From the NCBI RefSeq assembly GCF_003688915.1, contig NZ_REFU01000002.1, forward strand, positions 310,001-374,000: 64,000 nt of DNA, written 5' to 3'. Below, in pieces: positions 32,882 through 42,556 of the stretch (its first letter is position 1; each line of letters begins with the position of its first letter). The DNA is from Rhodococcus sp. SBT000017. Lineage in GTDB: Bacteria > Actinomycetota > Actinomycetes > Mycobacteriales > Mycobacteriaceae. Both the position numbers and the translations under genes were made by a program. Below the pieces are notes generated by a model that was not told the DNA's origin, made no database searches, and worked only from the letters and a program-made list of their open reading frames with translations.

Positions 32882-33873
32882 GACCGATCTCCCGAATTCG
32901 TGAGTTCGACCAGGGTGCGGGCGACGAGGTTGGTCACCAGTGGAACTTTGAACGCGTTGTCGCGCAACGGCTCTGCTGCATCGAGTTCGAGTGCGATCGC
33001 CCGCCGGAACGACGCCTCGTCGGCGGCCGCGCCGAGCAGCGTGTGCTCGGCCGTTCGGGCCCGCCATGGTTTGTGCGCGACACCGCCCAGCGCGATCGAC
33101 ACCCCACGCACGATCCCGTCCTCGACGTCGAGAGTGGCGGCGACCGAGGCGATCGCAAATGCGTAGGACTGCCGATCCCGAACCTTGCGGTAGGTGGAGA
33201 CGGTGCCGTCCGCCGGTGCCGGAATCTCGATGGCCGTGACTATTTCGTCTCGCGCCACCGTGTTGTCGCGCTCGGGCGCGTCACCGGGGAGCCGGTAGAA
33301 GTCATCGATCTCGACGATGCGCTCACCGTCGACCCCACGTACGACGATGCGAGCATCGAGCGCCGACAACGCCACCGCCATGTCCGAGGGGTGCGTCGCG
33401 ACGCACGACGGGGAAGCTCCGAGGATCGCGAGATTCCTGTGCTCACCGGTTCGGGCCGGGCAGCCCGAGCCCGGTTCGCGTTTGTTGCACGGCTTCGATA
33501 CATCCATGAAGTACACGCACCGGGTGCGCTGGAACAGGTTTCCGCCGGTGGTGGCCATGTTGCGCAGCTGACCCGAGGCACCGGAGAGCACCGCCCGTGA
33601 GAGCACCGGATAACGCTGACGCACCACCGGGTGCACCGCGAGATCACTGTTGCTCACCCCGGAACCGACACGGAGCGAGCCGTCATCGGATACGTCTATG
33701 TCGTGCAACGGAAGTCGCGTCACGTCGATCAGCGTCGTCGGGCCTGCGACTCCGAGCTTCATCAGGTCGACGAGGTTGGTTCCCCCGCCGAGCAACATCG
33801 CGTTCTCGTTGTCGGCGAGGCGGGCCACGGCGTCGTCGACGGCGGTGGCTGCGTCGTACTCGAAGGTCTTCAC
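32878..33873 (-). CDS. paoB: FAD-binding subunit with extra Fe-S cluster motif, PaoB-like
   Basis: A 331-residue subunit that passes electrons from the Fe-S subunit chain to an acceptor. LLGGGTNLVDLM (27-38) is the FAD-binding loop and SGASGQLRNMATTGGNL the second FAD contact. Cysteines at 119, 129, 138 and 157 in an inserted loop (RCVYFMDVSKPCNK, GSGCPA, SPSCVA) match the [4Fe-4S] insertion of the PaoB/4-hydroxybenzoyl-CoA-reductase type. The GTG at 33873 is fixed by its GTGA overlap with the Fe-S gene and starts the conserved KTFEYDAAT. Confidence 0.9.
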   Translation of the reverse strand: MKTFEYDAATAVDDAVARLADNENAMLLGGGTNLVDLMKLGVAGPTTLIDVTRLPLHDIDVSDDGSLRVGSGVSNSDLAVHPVVRQRYPVLSRAVLSGASGQLRNMATTGGNLFQRTRCVYFMDVSKPCNKREPGSGCPARTGEHRNLAILGASPSCVATHPSDMAVALSALDARIVVRGVDGERIVEIDDFYRLPGDAPERDNTVARDEIVTAIEIPAPADGTVSTYRKVRDRQSYAFAIASVAATLDVEDGIVRGVSIALGGVAHKPWRARTAEHTLLGAAADEASFRRAIALELDAAEPLRDNAFKVPLVTNLVARTLVELTNSGDRS

Positions 33874-34370
33874 GACGCGTCCCGTACGGCCGACACGATA
33901 TTGCAGTAGGCACCGCAACGACAGAGGTTGCCGCTCATACGTTCTCGCACTTCATCGGAATCGAGTTCGACGTCGGCGGCCTCGATGTCCTCGGTGACCG
34001 CGCTGGGCCAACCCTGCTTGGCCTCTTCGATCACCGCGACCGCCGAACAGATCTGCCCGGATGTGCAGTACCCGCACTGGAAGGCGTCACGATCGACGAA
34101 GGCCTGCTGAACCGGATGCAGCGTGTCCCCATCGGCCAGCCCTTCGACCGTGGTGATGTCGCGATCCTGTTGCGCAACTGCGAACGTCAGGCAGCTGTTG
34201 ATCCGCCGTCCGTCGACCAACACCGTGCAGGCTCCGCACTGCCCGTGGTCACACCCCTTCTTCGCCCCGATCAAATCGAGGTTCTCCCGGAGAGCGTCGA
34301 GAAGGGTGGATCGGGTATCGCAGTCGATCTCGCGATCGGTCCCGTTGACACGGAGGGTGACGTTGGTCAT
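33870..34370 (-). CDS. paoA: [2Fe-2S] subunit of aldehyde/xanthine oxidoreductase, PaoA-like
   Basis: A 166-residue ferredoxin-like subunit with two [2Fe-2S] clusters. The plant-type cluster uses C40, C45, C48 and C60 (KKGCDHGQCGACTV), and the second, helical cluster uses C99, C102, C150 and C152 (CGYCTSGQ, CRCG). A further Cys at 156 is noted. Unlike E. coli PaoA, no Tat signal precedes the MTNVTLRVNG start, so the enzyme is probably cytoplasmic. First gene of the operon; overlaps paoB by GTGA. Confidence 0.92.
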   Translation of the reverse strand: MTNVTLRVNGTDREIDCDTRSTLLDALRENLDLIGAKKGCDHGQCGACTVLVDGRRINSCLTFAVAQQDRDITTVEGLADGDTLHPVQQAFVDRDAFQCGYCTSGQICSAVAVIEEAKQGWPSAVTEDIEAADVELDSDEVRERMSGNLCRCGAYCNIVSAVRDAS

Positions 34371-34416
34371 GCACGGGCGGATACCCGAGGCCAGGGCCGC
34401 CAAACGCTCACGATGG

Positions 34417-34460
34417 GGTCGTGCGCGGAAATTCGTAGTGGGCTACGAGTTGCCGCGCAC
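34417..34460 (-). terminator. hairpin repeat, family B copy 1, after the DEAD-box helicase gene
   Basis: A palindromic unit (AACTCGTAG ... CTACGAA) lying 15 bases beyond the helicase stop codon on the minus strand. 37 of 44 positions match a copy at 45858-45901, which also follows a stop codon. Likely a dispersed terminator-like repeat. Confidence 0.6.
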
Positions 34461-34474
34461 GTGCGCGTAGCGCT

Positions 34475-36283
34475 CTAGCGCCTGCCCTTGTACTTCCCGC
34501 CGCCGCTGCGTCCGGGAGGACCGGAATCGGGCTGCAGTTGGATCAACACGCCACTGATGCGGGTGCGGCGCAACGCCTCGACCGTCTCGTCAGCGAGGTC
34601 GGCCGGCAACTCCACCAACGAGTGGTCGGGACGAATGCTGATGTGCCCGAAGTCGCTTCGACGCAGACCGCCCTCGTTGGCGATGGCACCGACGATCGCT
34701 CCCGGGGCGACGTGATGCCGCTTGCCGACGCTGATGCGGTACGTCGCCATCTCTTGGCCCGTCTTGCGGTGATGCGAGCTGGCCGCATCCTCGTCGAACG
34801 TCCGCGGCGGCCGCGGTTCGCGAGGCTCACGGGGTGCACGCGGCGGGGCAGGTGGTTCGGGCTTGAGCAAGAACGCTTCGCCGTCGCGGGACTGAATGGC
34901 CAGCGCTGCCGCGATGTCGACCAGGGGCACGTCGTGCTCGCGCTCGTAGTCCTCGATGAGACGACGGAACAGCGCCAGGTTCTCGTTGCCCAGGCTCTCG
35001 GTGATGGAGTCCTTGAACTTCGTCACGCGCTGCGCGTTGACGTCGTCGACGCTCGGGAGCTGCATCTCGGTGATCGGCTGACGCGTCGCACGCTCGATGG
35101 CCTTGAGCAGGTGCCGCTCGCGCGGTGCGACGAACAGCAGAGCCTGACCGGCCCGGCCCGCGCGACCGGTACGGCCGATGCGGTGCACATAGGACTCGGT
35201 GTCGTGCGGGATGTCATAGTTGATGACGTGCGAGATGCGGTCGACGTCGAGACCGCGGGCCGCGACGTCGGTGGCGACCAGGATGTCGATCTGACCGTTC
35301 TTGAGCTGCCCGATGGTGCGCTCACGCTGGGCCTGCACGATGTCGCCGTTGATCGCAGCGGCCGAGAAGCCCCGTGCGCGCAGCTTTTCGGCGAGTTCCT
35401 CGGTGGCCTGCTTGGTGCGCACGAACATGATCATGGCCTCGAACTCTTCGACCTCGAAGATTCGAGTCAGTGCCTCGAGCTTGCGCTGATGGGCCACCTG
35501 GACGTACCGCTGGGTGATGTTCGGTGCCGTCGACGTCTTGGTCTTGACGGTGATCTCCACCGGGTCGTGCAGGTACTGCTTGGAGATCTTGCGGATCGCG
35601 GCAGGCATCGTGGCCGAGAACAGCGCCACCTGCTTGTACTCCGGGGTATCGGAGAGGATGCGCTCGACATCCTCCTGGAAGCCCATCTTGAGCATCTCGT
35701 CGGCTTCGTCGAGCACGAGGTACTCGAGCCCGGACAGGTCGAGGGTGCCCTTCTCGAGGTGGTCGATGACGCGACCGGGGGTACCGACGATGATCTGCGC
35801 GCCCTTGCGCAGCCCGGAGAGCTGGATGCCGTACGCCTGACCGCCGTAGATCGGCAGGATGTGCAGACCGGGAATGTGGGTGGCGTACTTGCCGAACGCC
35901 TCGGCGACCTGGAGCGCGAGCTCGCGGGTCGGGGCCAGCACCAGTGCCTGCGGTACCCGACGCGAGACGTCGAGACGCGACAGGATCGGCACCGCGAACG
36001 CGGCGGTCTTGCCGGTTCCGGTCTGCGCGAGTCCGACGACGTCGTTGCCTGCCATCAGCGGCGGAATGGTGGCCGCCTGAATGGGCGACGGGCTCTCGTA
36101 GCCCACGTCACGCAGGGCCTTCAGGACCCGCTCGTCGATCCCGAGATCGGCGAAAGTGATGTCGTCACCCGTCGCCGAGGACGACTCGCTCGCGCGGACC
36201 GGAGCGGAGGCGGACTCATGAGGGGGCGAATTCGTCTCGTCGGACGTCACGGCGGCATCCTGTTCAGTTTCTGAAGTGCTCAT
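34475..36283 (-). CDS. deaD: DEAD-box ATP-dependent RNA helicase
   Basis: A 602-residue DeaD/CsdA-type RNA helicase. Helicase motifs: AQTGTGKT (86-93), PTRELA (119-124), DEAD (192-195), SAT (223-225), GRVIDHLEKG region Ib, and HRIGRTGRAGRAG (about 350-362). A DbpA-type RNA-binding domain occupies about 500-580 and the tail ends GGGKYKGRR. It remodels RNA and assists ribosome assembly and cold adaptation. The N-terminal ~40 residues are acidic/Ser-rich and disordered. The ATG at 36283 has this family's short acidic lead; the frame extends to 36364 but with no ribosome site. About 275 bp separate it from the divergent acyl-CoA ligase gene, leaving room for a long regulated leader. Confidence 0.94.
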   Translation of the reverse strand: MSTSETEQDAAVTSDETNSPPHESASAPVRASESSSATGDDITFADLGIDERVLKALRDVGYESPSPIQAATIPPLMAGNDVVGLAQTGTGKTAAFAVPILSRLDVSRRVPQALVLAPTRELALQVAEAFGKYATHIPGLHILPIYGGQAYGIQLSGLRKGAQIIVGTPGRVIDHLEKGTLDLSGLEYLVLDEADEMLKMGFQEDVERILSDTPEYKQVALFSATMPAAIRKISKQYLHDPVEITVKTKTSTAPNITQRYVQVAHQRKLEALTRIFEVEEFEAMIMFVRTKQATEELAEKLRARGFSAAAINGDIVQAQRERTIGQLKNGQIDILVATDVAARGLDVDRISHVINYDIPHDTESYVHRIGRTGRAGRAGQALLFVAPRERHLLKAIERATRQPITEMQLPSVDDVNAQRVTKFKDSITESLGNENLALFRRLIEDYEREHDVPLVDIAAALAIQSRDGEAFLLKPEPPAPPRAPREPREPRPPRTFDEDAASSHHRKTGQEMATYRISVGKRHHVAPGAIVGAIANEGGLRRSDFGHISIRPDHSLVELPADLADETVEALRRTRISGVLIQLQPDSGPPGRSGGGKYKGRR

Positions 36284-36560
36284 ATGTCGACAGAGTTTAG
36301 TACCTGCTCGGGCCCTGCGAACCCTTCTACGCTGATCAGGTGACGAAAACGGTCGAGACGGCATGCGGTGCGAGCGGCATCACACCGGCGACCCGACACC
36401 CGAACCCGCCTGCAGGCGGTTAAGTTGTACCCCGAGTCACACTCAACCACCCCGGACTCGCGGCAAAGTCGACAAACCGGACACCCCGGATGGTGCGCCA
36501 CGGCCTCGAATGTGATGAAATGCACAACTACCACGCTATTTATCCGTAAGGGGTCCAGCA

Positions 36561-38348
36561 GTGCGCGAATATTCTGTGCCGGCGTCGTTCACCATTCCTG
36601 ACGACGCATCCATGGCCGACACCGTCTACAGGTACGAGAAGGAATCGCCCAACTTCGTACCGTTCCAACGTTTGGAGAACGGTAACTGGACCGACATCAC
36701 CGCAGCTCGGTTCGCGACAGAGGTCGCGGCAGCAGCCAAGGGACTGATCGCCTCCGGTATCGAACTCGGCGACCGCGTCGCCATCCTCAGCGCGACGCGC
36801 TACGAGTGGGTCGTCCTCGACTACGCCATCTGGTCCGCGGGCGGATGCACCGTGGCGATCTACGAGACCTCCTCCGCCGACCAGGCGCAGTGGATTCTCG
36901 AGGACTCCGCCACCAAGCTGCTCGTCGTCGAGACCGCAGCGCACTCCTCGAACCTCAAAGAGGTCACCGAAGGTGCCAAGGATCTGCGTGAGGTTCTGCA
37001 GATCGACGCCGGAGCCATCGAAGAACTGACCACCCGAGGTGCCGGGGTCAGCGACGAGGATCTGCATGCACGACGCCATCAGGTCAGCGCGGCATCGCCG
37101 GCGACCCTGATCTACACCTCGGGCACCACCGGCCGCCCCAAGGGTGTTCAGCTCACGCACGCCAACTTCTACGCCGAGGTTCAGGCCACCCAGATCGCGC
37201 TGCACGACTCGATGAAGGAGGGCAACCGCACACTGATGTTCCTCCCGATGGCGCACGTGTTCGCCCGCGCCGTGTCGTTCGGCTCGTTCGAGTCCAAGGT
37301 CACCGTCGGACACACCTCGGACGTGACGACGCTGGTGGATCAGTTCGCCGTGTTCAAGCCGGACTTCATCCTGTCGGTGCCGCGCGTGTTCGAGAAGGTC
37401 TACAACTCGGCCAAGCAGAAGGCGCACGACGGCGGCAAGGGTTCGATCTTCGACAAGGCCGCCGCGACGGCCATCGAGTGGAGCGAGGCCCAGGAGAAGG
37501 GCGGAGCCGGGCTGGTTCTGAACCTCAAGCACACGGTGTTCGACAAGCTCGTGTACTCCAAGCTGCGCGCAGCACTCGGCGGCAACTGCACCCGCGCGGT
37601 GTCCGGCGGCGGACCTCTCGGTGCCCGCCTCGGCCACTTCTTCCGCGGTGCAGGCGTCCCGGTCTACGAGGGCTACGGACTGACCGAGACCAGCGCGGCC
37701 ATCACCGTCAACACCACCAAGGACCAGCGCGTCGGCACCGTCGGCAAGCCGATCGACGGCCATTCGGTGAAGGTTGCCGAAGACGGTGAACTGCTGCTCA
37801 AGGGACCGGTCGTGTTCAGCGGCTACTGGCACAACGAGAAGGCCACGGCCGAGGCCATCGTCGACGGCTGGTTCCACACCGGCGACCTCGGCGCGATCGA
37901 CCAGGAGGGTTACGTCTCGATCACCGGCCGCAAGAAGGAGATCATCGTGACCGCGGGCGGCAAGAACGTTGCCCCCGCAGTGCTCGAGGACGCCCTCCGC
38001 GCGAACGCGATCATCAGCCAGTGCCTCGTCGTCGGCGACGCCAAGCCGTTCATCGGTGCGCTCATCACCCTCGACCCGGAAGCACTGCCGGGCTGGCTCG
38101 AGCGGCACAACCTGGCCGCGGACATTCCGTTCTCCGAATTGTCCAAGAACGCCGAGATGGTCGCCGAGATCGACAAGGCCGTCGCCGAGGCCAACAAGAA
38201 GGTCTCGAGCCCGGAACAGATCAAGAAGTACACGATCCTCGAGAACGACTTCACCGTCGAAACCGGTGAGCTCACCCCGACGATGAAGCTCAAGCGCAAC
38301 ATCATTCACACCGAGCGTGGCAGCGACATCGAGGCCATCTACTCGTAG
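36561..38348 (+). CDS. long-chain fatty acid--CoA ligase (FadD15-like)
   Basis: A 595-residue AMP-forming acyl-CoA ligase that activates fatty acids with ATP and CoA. Motifs: YTSGTTGRPKG (about 185-195, P-loop), GYGLTETSA (about 371-379), WFHTGDLG (about 435-442) and GRKKEIIVTAGGKNVAP (about 453-469) with the conserved lysines. The GTG start at 36561 is preceded by AAGGGG eight bases upstream. It resembles the mycobacterial FadD15 type. A perfect bidirectional hairpin follows the stop codon. Confidence 0.94.
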   Translation: MREYSVPASFTIPDDASMADTVYRYEKESPNFVPFQRLENGNWTDITAARFATEVAAAAKGLIASGIELGDRVAILSATRYEWVVLDYAIWSAGGCTVAIYETSSADQAQWILEDSATKLLVVETAAHSSNLKEVTEGAKDLREVLQIDAGAIEELTTRGAGVSDEDLHARRHQVSAASPATLIYTSGTTGRPKGVQLTHANFYAEVQATQIALHDSMKEGNRTLMFLPMAHVFARAVSFGSFESKVTVGHTSDVTTLVDQFAVFKPDFILSVPRVFEKVYNSAKQKAHDGGKGSIFDKAAATAIEWSEAQEKGGAGLVLNLKHTVFDKLVYSKLRAALGGNCTRAVSGGGPLGARLGHFFRGAGVPVYEGYGLTETSAAITVNTTKDQRVGTVGKPIDGHSVKVAEDGELLLKGPVVFSGYWHNEKATAEAIVDGWFHTGDLGAIDQEGYVSITGRKKEIIVTAGGKNVAPAVLEDALRANAIISQCLVVGDAKPFIGALITLDPEALPGWLERHNLAADIPFSELSKNAEMVAEIDKAVAEANKKVSSPEQIKKYTILENDFTVETGELTPTMKLKRNIIHTERGSDIEAIYS

Positions 38349-38360
38349 ATCGACCACACA

Positions 38361-38401
38361 GAGAAAGGGCCCGGCGCGATTCTCGCGCCGGGCCCTTTCT
38401 C
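38361..38401. terminator. bidirectional terminator hairpin with T-rich arm
   Basis: A perfect 19-bp stem (38361-38379 with 38383-38401) and 3-nt loop between the convergent acyl-CoA ligase and lipase-like genes. Its arms end in AAAG/CTTT, so a short T-run follows the GC core on each strand. Confidence 0.85.
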
Positions 38402-38409
38402 TGTCGGTG

Positions 38410-39027
38410 TCAGGACATGTGGTCGTCGAGGAACTCCGCCACCACCGACGTCACCTGCAGGTGGATCTTCTCGTGCAGCAGGTCGTGCCCACCGTCCTCG
38501 AATTCGCGCAGGGACGCGTCGGGAACGCCGCCGATCCACTCGCGCACCGCATCGATCGGAGCCAGACGATCGTCCACGCCGTGCACGGCCAGAAGCGGAA
38601 TCACGTTGTCGGCGAGGTCGGTGACCGAGCCGGTCACCGACTTGGGCGTTCCGCACAGCACGGCGCACTGCACCGCCTTCGGATGCGCGCCGAGAGCCGC
38701 GATGGCCGTCGCCGCACCCAACGAATGGCCCATCAGGGCGAACGACAGTTCCGGGTGCTCGGCCTCGGCCATGTCGAGCAACTGCAGCGCGTTCTGAGCG
38801 AGTGCGGGGATCTGAGCAGCGTCCGTCAACTCACCCTCGGTGAGGCCGTGGCCCACGTGATCGACCGCCCACACGTCGACTCCGCGTCCGTTGAGGACCC
38901 GAGCGAAACGGTGATAGTGGCCGCTGTTCTGGCCGAGACCGTGCAGAAATACGAGACCGAAACGAGCATCGGGAACAGTCCAGTTTCGGTAATGGACAGC
39001 ACCGGTGGCTCCGTCGAAAAAAGGCAT
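38410..39027 (-). CDS. alpha/beta hydrolase, monoacylglycerol lipase-like
   Basis: A 205-residue hydrolase of the serine aminopeptidase S33/monoglyceride lipase group. Seen are FLHGLGQNSGHYHRFARVL (oxyanion HGLG), the elbow MGHSLGAA (about 90-97), the acid in VHGVDDRLAP and the final His in DGGHDLLHE. It is shorter than typical lipases (about 270-280) because the cap region is reduced. The ATG at 39027 (MPFFDGATG) starts at the first conserved strand. Convergent with the acyl-CoA ligase gene; a lipase/ligase pairing in fatty-acid use is plausible but not shown. Confidence 0.85.
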   Translation of the reverse strand: MPFFDGATGAVHYRNWTVPDARFGLVFLHGLGQNSGHYHRFARVLNGRGVDVWAVDHVGHGLTEGELTDAAQIPALAQNALQLLDMAEAEHPELSFALMGHSLGAATAIAALGAHPKAVQCAVLCGTPKSVTGSVTDLADNVIPLLAVHGVDDRLAPIDAVREWIGGVPDASLREFEDGGHDLLHEKIHLQVTSVVAEFLDDHMS

Positions 39028-39106
39028 TCGATCATTTTGCCTCCTCGCGACGGCATCCGCGCGCAACGTGACCGGTACCGCTCGCGATGGTGACTAGGGT
39101 GGGCGC

Positions 39107-42100
39107 GTGTTCCTCATCGGCGATCGCGTCATCTACAGCGCCAGCGACCTCGCCGCGGCAGCGTCGTGCGAATTCGGACTGCTCCGCCGACTCGACGGCC
39201 TCACCGGTCTGATCCCGCGGGCAACCGCCGCGCCCGATCCGATGCTCGACCGCACCTCGGCACTCGGATTCGAGCACGAACGCCGTCAGCTCGAGACATT
39301 CCAACAGCGATTCCCCGGCGGCGTTCTGACGATGGACCGACCGGGACGGACGGCACAGGAACTGGCCGACGCGGCCTGGGGGACGTTCACCGCCCTCACC
39401 TCCCGCACACCCGTGGTCTATCAGGCCACCTTCTTCGACGGCCGATTTCTCGGTTTCTGCGACTTCCTGGTGGCCGAGGGCGCTCGGTACGCCGTGTACG
39501 ACACCAAGCTGTCGCGGCACGCGAAGGTTCCGGCACTGCTGCAGTTGGCGGCCTACGCGGACGCGCTGCGGTCCGGCGGTATCACTCCGAGCGACGAGGT
39601 GCACCTGATGCTCGGCGACGGCAGCGACTCCGCGCACTCGCTCGCCGAGATCCTTCCGGTCTACCGGCAGTCAAGGGGACACCTGCAACACATACTCGAC
39701 GAGCACCACGCCGAGGGCACCGTCGTCGACTGGTTCGACTCGCGCTATTCCGGCTGCGGGCAGTGCGAGGCATGCACGGTCGAGGTGGAACAGCACCGCG
39801 ACCTGGTTCTCGTCGCAGGCATGCGCGCGAGCACCAGGGACAGACTGCTCGACGCCGGCATCTCGACGGTCGACCAACTCGCCGCGTCGACCGGGAGCGT
39901 GGACGGCATGCCGACTCGCACGGTGACGAATCTGAGAGCTCAGGCCGCGCTGCAGGTGCGCCAGGAACACAGCGGCGACGCCGAGTTCGAGATCTTCGAC
40001 GCCGACGCCCTCGGCGTGATCCCCGAGCCCGATCCGGGCGACATCTTCTTCGACTTCGAAGGCGACCCACTGTGGGCCGAGGCCGGCAGCACCGAATGGG
40101 GGCTCGAGTACCTGTTCGGCGTCTACACCGCCGACGGCGACTTCCTCCCGTTCTGGGCGCACGATCGCGCGCAGGAACGCCGCGCTCTGATCGACTTCCT
40201 CGACTACGTGACCACCCGTCGCGCCACCCACCCGAACATGCACGTCTACCACTACGCGCCGTACGAGAAGACCGCGCTGCTGCGCCTCGCCGGACGCTAC
40301 GGCGTCGGTGAGGACGCGGTCGACGACCTACTGCGGGACAACGTTCTGGTGGACCTCTATCCGATCGTGCGATCTGCGGTACGCATCGGAGCCAGGTCCT
40401 ACAGCATCAAGAAGCTCGAACCCCTGTACATGCCCGCCGCCCGCGACGGAGACGTCACCGATGCGGCCGCGTCGATCGTCGAATACGCGAACTGGTGCGA
40501 TCTACGAGACCAGGGCAAGGACGCCGAGGCTGCTGCGTTGCTCGCCGACATCGCCGAGTACAACCGCACCGACTGCGAATCGACACTGCAACTGCGGGAT
40601 TGGTTGCTGGGGCGCGCCTCGGATGCCGGTGTGCACCCGCGCGCGCCGCAACACCTCGAGCTCGAGGACGGTGCCGTCGACACCGCGAGCCCGCTCGAGC
40701 TCGAACTCGCCGACTACGCCGGTCTGCCGTGGGAGCGGACCTCCACGCAACAGGCCGTCGCACTGTTCGCCGGTTCCATCGGATATCACCGACGCGAACG
40801 AAAGCCGTTCTGGTGGGCGCACTTCGATCGCCTGACCCACCCACTGGACGAGTGGGCCGACGCGGCCGACGTGCTGAAGGTCGAGCGTGCCGAACTGGTG
40901 CACGACTGGATGAAAACTGCACCGAAGCAACGGGTTCTGCGACGGCAGCTCAAACTGCTGGGGCACCTGACGGGCGGAGTCCTGTCCAGCTCGAAGGTAA
41001 AGCTGCTCTACGACGACCCGGCCCCGGAGGGATTGCCGAAGCAGCAGCCGACCCATCGCGCGACCACGACGGTCGAGATCGTGCAGGCGGGCTACGAGGG
41101 CACCCTCGACATGGTGGTGGTGCAGGAGAACCTGCGCAAGGGAGTTGACGAGTACCCCGACTTCCCCATCGCCACCGCACCCGAACCGCCCCCGGCGACC
41201 AAGTATCTGGAGCAGGCGATCGTTGCCGTCGCCGCCGAGGTCAACGCCGCCCTGCCGCACCTTCCGCGCACGGCCGTTGCCGATCTGCTGACGCTCTCGC
41301 CGCCCCGAACCCGTTCCGGCACCGGCCTTCCCGAGGTGTACGCCGGCGACTACGCGACGGCCGTCACGGCGGCGCTGCTCGATCTCGATCTCTCCTACGT
41401 TGCCGTGCAGGGGCCGCCCGGGACCGGGAAGACGTACACCGCCGCACGGGTGATCGCCGAGTTGGTCGATGTCCATCACTGGCGGGTCGGCGTGGTGGGC
41501 CAGTCGCATCACGTGGTGAACAATCTGCTGGACACCATCGTGGCGGCAGGCGTCGACCCGGGGCGAGTGGGCAAGAAGGCACCGACATCCCATACCGTCG
41601 TGGACCCGGCGGAGTACTCCCGCTTCGTCACCGAGGCCGAGGACGGCTGCGTCATCGGCGGTACCGCCTGGGACTTCTCCAACCCCGGCCGCATTCCGCC
41701 CGAGTCGCTCGATCTCCTGGTCATCGACGAGGCCGGGCAATTCTCGTTGGCCAACACCATCGCCGTCTCGGTGTCCGCACGTAACCTGCTGCTGCTCGGC
41801 GACCCGGCGCAGCTGCCGCAGGTCAGCCAGGGCACCCACCCCGAACCCGTCGACGAGTCGGCTCTGGGTTGGATCACCAGCGGTCACCCGACGCTGCCCG
41901 CCGACCGCGGGTACTTTCTGGCCACGACGTGGCGGATGCATCCCGATCTGTGTGCGCCGGTCTCGACGCTGTCGTACGAGGGCAAACTCGAGTCCAACAG
42001 TGCTGTGACACAGGCCCGTTCGCTGGAGTCGCTTGCACCGGGACTGCACACCGTCTACCTCGACCACCACGGCAATTCCACCGACTCGGTGGAGGAAGCC

Positions 42101-42556
42101 GACGAGATCGTCGCCCGCGTGCAGAATCTGCTCGGTCGGCAATGGCGCGACCCGCAGTCGTTCGAGGGTGCGCGGCCCATGCACCAGGGCGACTTCCTGG
42201 TGGTCGCGGCCTACAACGCGCAGGTAGCCGTCATCGCCCTGCGACTCGCGGCCGCCGGCCTCGACGAGGTCGCGGTGGGCACCGTGGACAAGTTCCAGGG
42301 ACGACAGGCACCGGTGGTGCTGATCTCGATGGCAGCGTCGGCGATCGAGGACGTTCCGCGAGGCATGGGATTCCTGTTGTCCCGCAACAGACTCAACGTC
42401 GCCGTCTCTCGTGGCCAATGGGCCGCGATACTGATCCGGTCGCGGGCACTGACCCGGTACCTGCCGTCGACCCCGGCCGGACTGGTCACTCTCGGCACCT
42501 TCATGAGCCTGTGCGAGAACGGAATTCAGCCGAACGCCATGCCCTCACCACGGTAA
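39107..42556 (+). CDS. RecB-like nuclease (TM0106 family) fused to SF1 helicase
   Basis: A 1149-residue multidomain protein. Residues ~1-300 contain a RecB-like nuclease core (RYAVYDTKLSRHAKVPALLQLAAY, with Asp and Lys of the DxK type) and Cys residues in SGCGQCEACT that may bind metal. Residues ~305-510 are an RNase H-like exonuclease domain (DIFFDFEGDPLW, TDCESTLQLRDWLL). The C-terminal ~450 residues form a DNA2/UPF1-like SF1B helicase: Walker A GPPGTGKT (about 769-776), LLVIDEAGQ (about 869-877), TWRMHPDLC, GTVDKFQGRQAPVVLIS and NRLNVAVSRG. It probably unwinds and trims DNA or RNA. GTG start at 39107. Its 3' end overlaps the convergent PLP-enzyme gene by 31 bp. Confidence 0.88.
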   Translation: MFLIGDRVIYSASDLAAAASCEFGLLRRLDGLTGLIPRATAAPDPMLDRTSALGFEHERRQLETFQQRFPGGVLTMDRPGRTAQELADAAWGTFTALTSRTPVVYQATFFDGRFLGFCDFLVAEGARYAVYDTKLSRHAKVPALLQLAAYADALRSGGITPSDEVHLMLGDGSDSAHSLAEILPVYRQSRGHLQHILDEHHAEGTVVDWFDSRYSGCGQCEACTVEVEQHRDLVLVAGMRASTRDRLLDAGISTVDQLAASTGSVDGMPTRTVTNLRAQAALQVRQEHSGDAEFEIFDADALGVIPEPDPGDIFFDFEGDPLWAEAGSTEWGLEYLFGVYTADGDFLPFWAHDRAQERRALIDFLDYVTTRRATHPNMHVYHYAPYEKTALLRLAGRYGVGEDAVDDLLRDNVLVDLYPIVRSAVRIGARSYSIKKLEPLYMPAARDGDVTDAAASIVEYANWCDLRDQGKDAEAAALLADIAEYNRTDCESTLQLRDWLLGRASDAGVHPRAPQHLELEDGAVDTASPLELELADYAGLPWERTSTQQAVALFAGSIGYHRRERKPFWWAHFDRLTHPLDEWADAADVLKVERAELVHDWMKTAPKQRVLRRQLKLLGHLTGGVLSSSKVKLLYDDPAPEGLPKQQPTHRATTTVEIVQAGYEGTLDMVVVQENLRKGVDEYPDFPIATAPEPPPATKYLEQAIVAVAAEVNAALPHLPRTAVADLLTLSPPRTRSGTGLPEVYAGDYATAVTAALLDLDLSYVAVQGPPGTGKTYTAARVIAELVDVHHWRVGVVGQSHHVVNNLLDTIVAAGVDPGRVGKKAPTSHTVVDPAEYSRFVTEAEDGCVIGGTAWDFSNPGRIPPESLDLLVIDEAGQFSLANTIAVSVSARNLLLLGDPAQLPQVSQGTHPEPVDESALGWITSGHPTLPADRGYFLATTWRMHPDLCAPVSTLSYEGKLESNSAVTQARSLESLAPGLHTVYLDHHGNSTDSVEEADEIVARVQNLLGRQWRDPQSFEGARPMHQGDFLVVAAYNAQVAVIALRLAAAGLDEVAVGTVDKFQGRQAPVVLISMAASAIEDVPRGMGFLLSRNRLNVAVSRGQWAAILIRSRALTRYLPSTPAGLVTLGTFMSLCENGIQPNAMPSPR

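Noticed and set aside
36540..38357. 605-codon minus-strand frame opposite the acyl-CoA ligase
   Set aside because: Exactly mirrors a conserved gene with intact motifs; the product is low-complexity and unrecognisable.
40502..42418. 638-codon minus-strand frame opposite the nuclease-helicase
   Set aside because: Antisense shadow of a gene whose helicase motifs are all intact.
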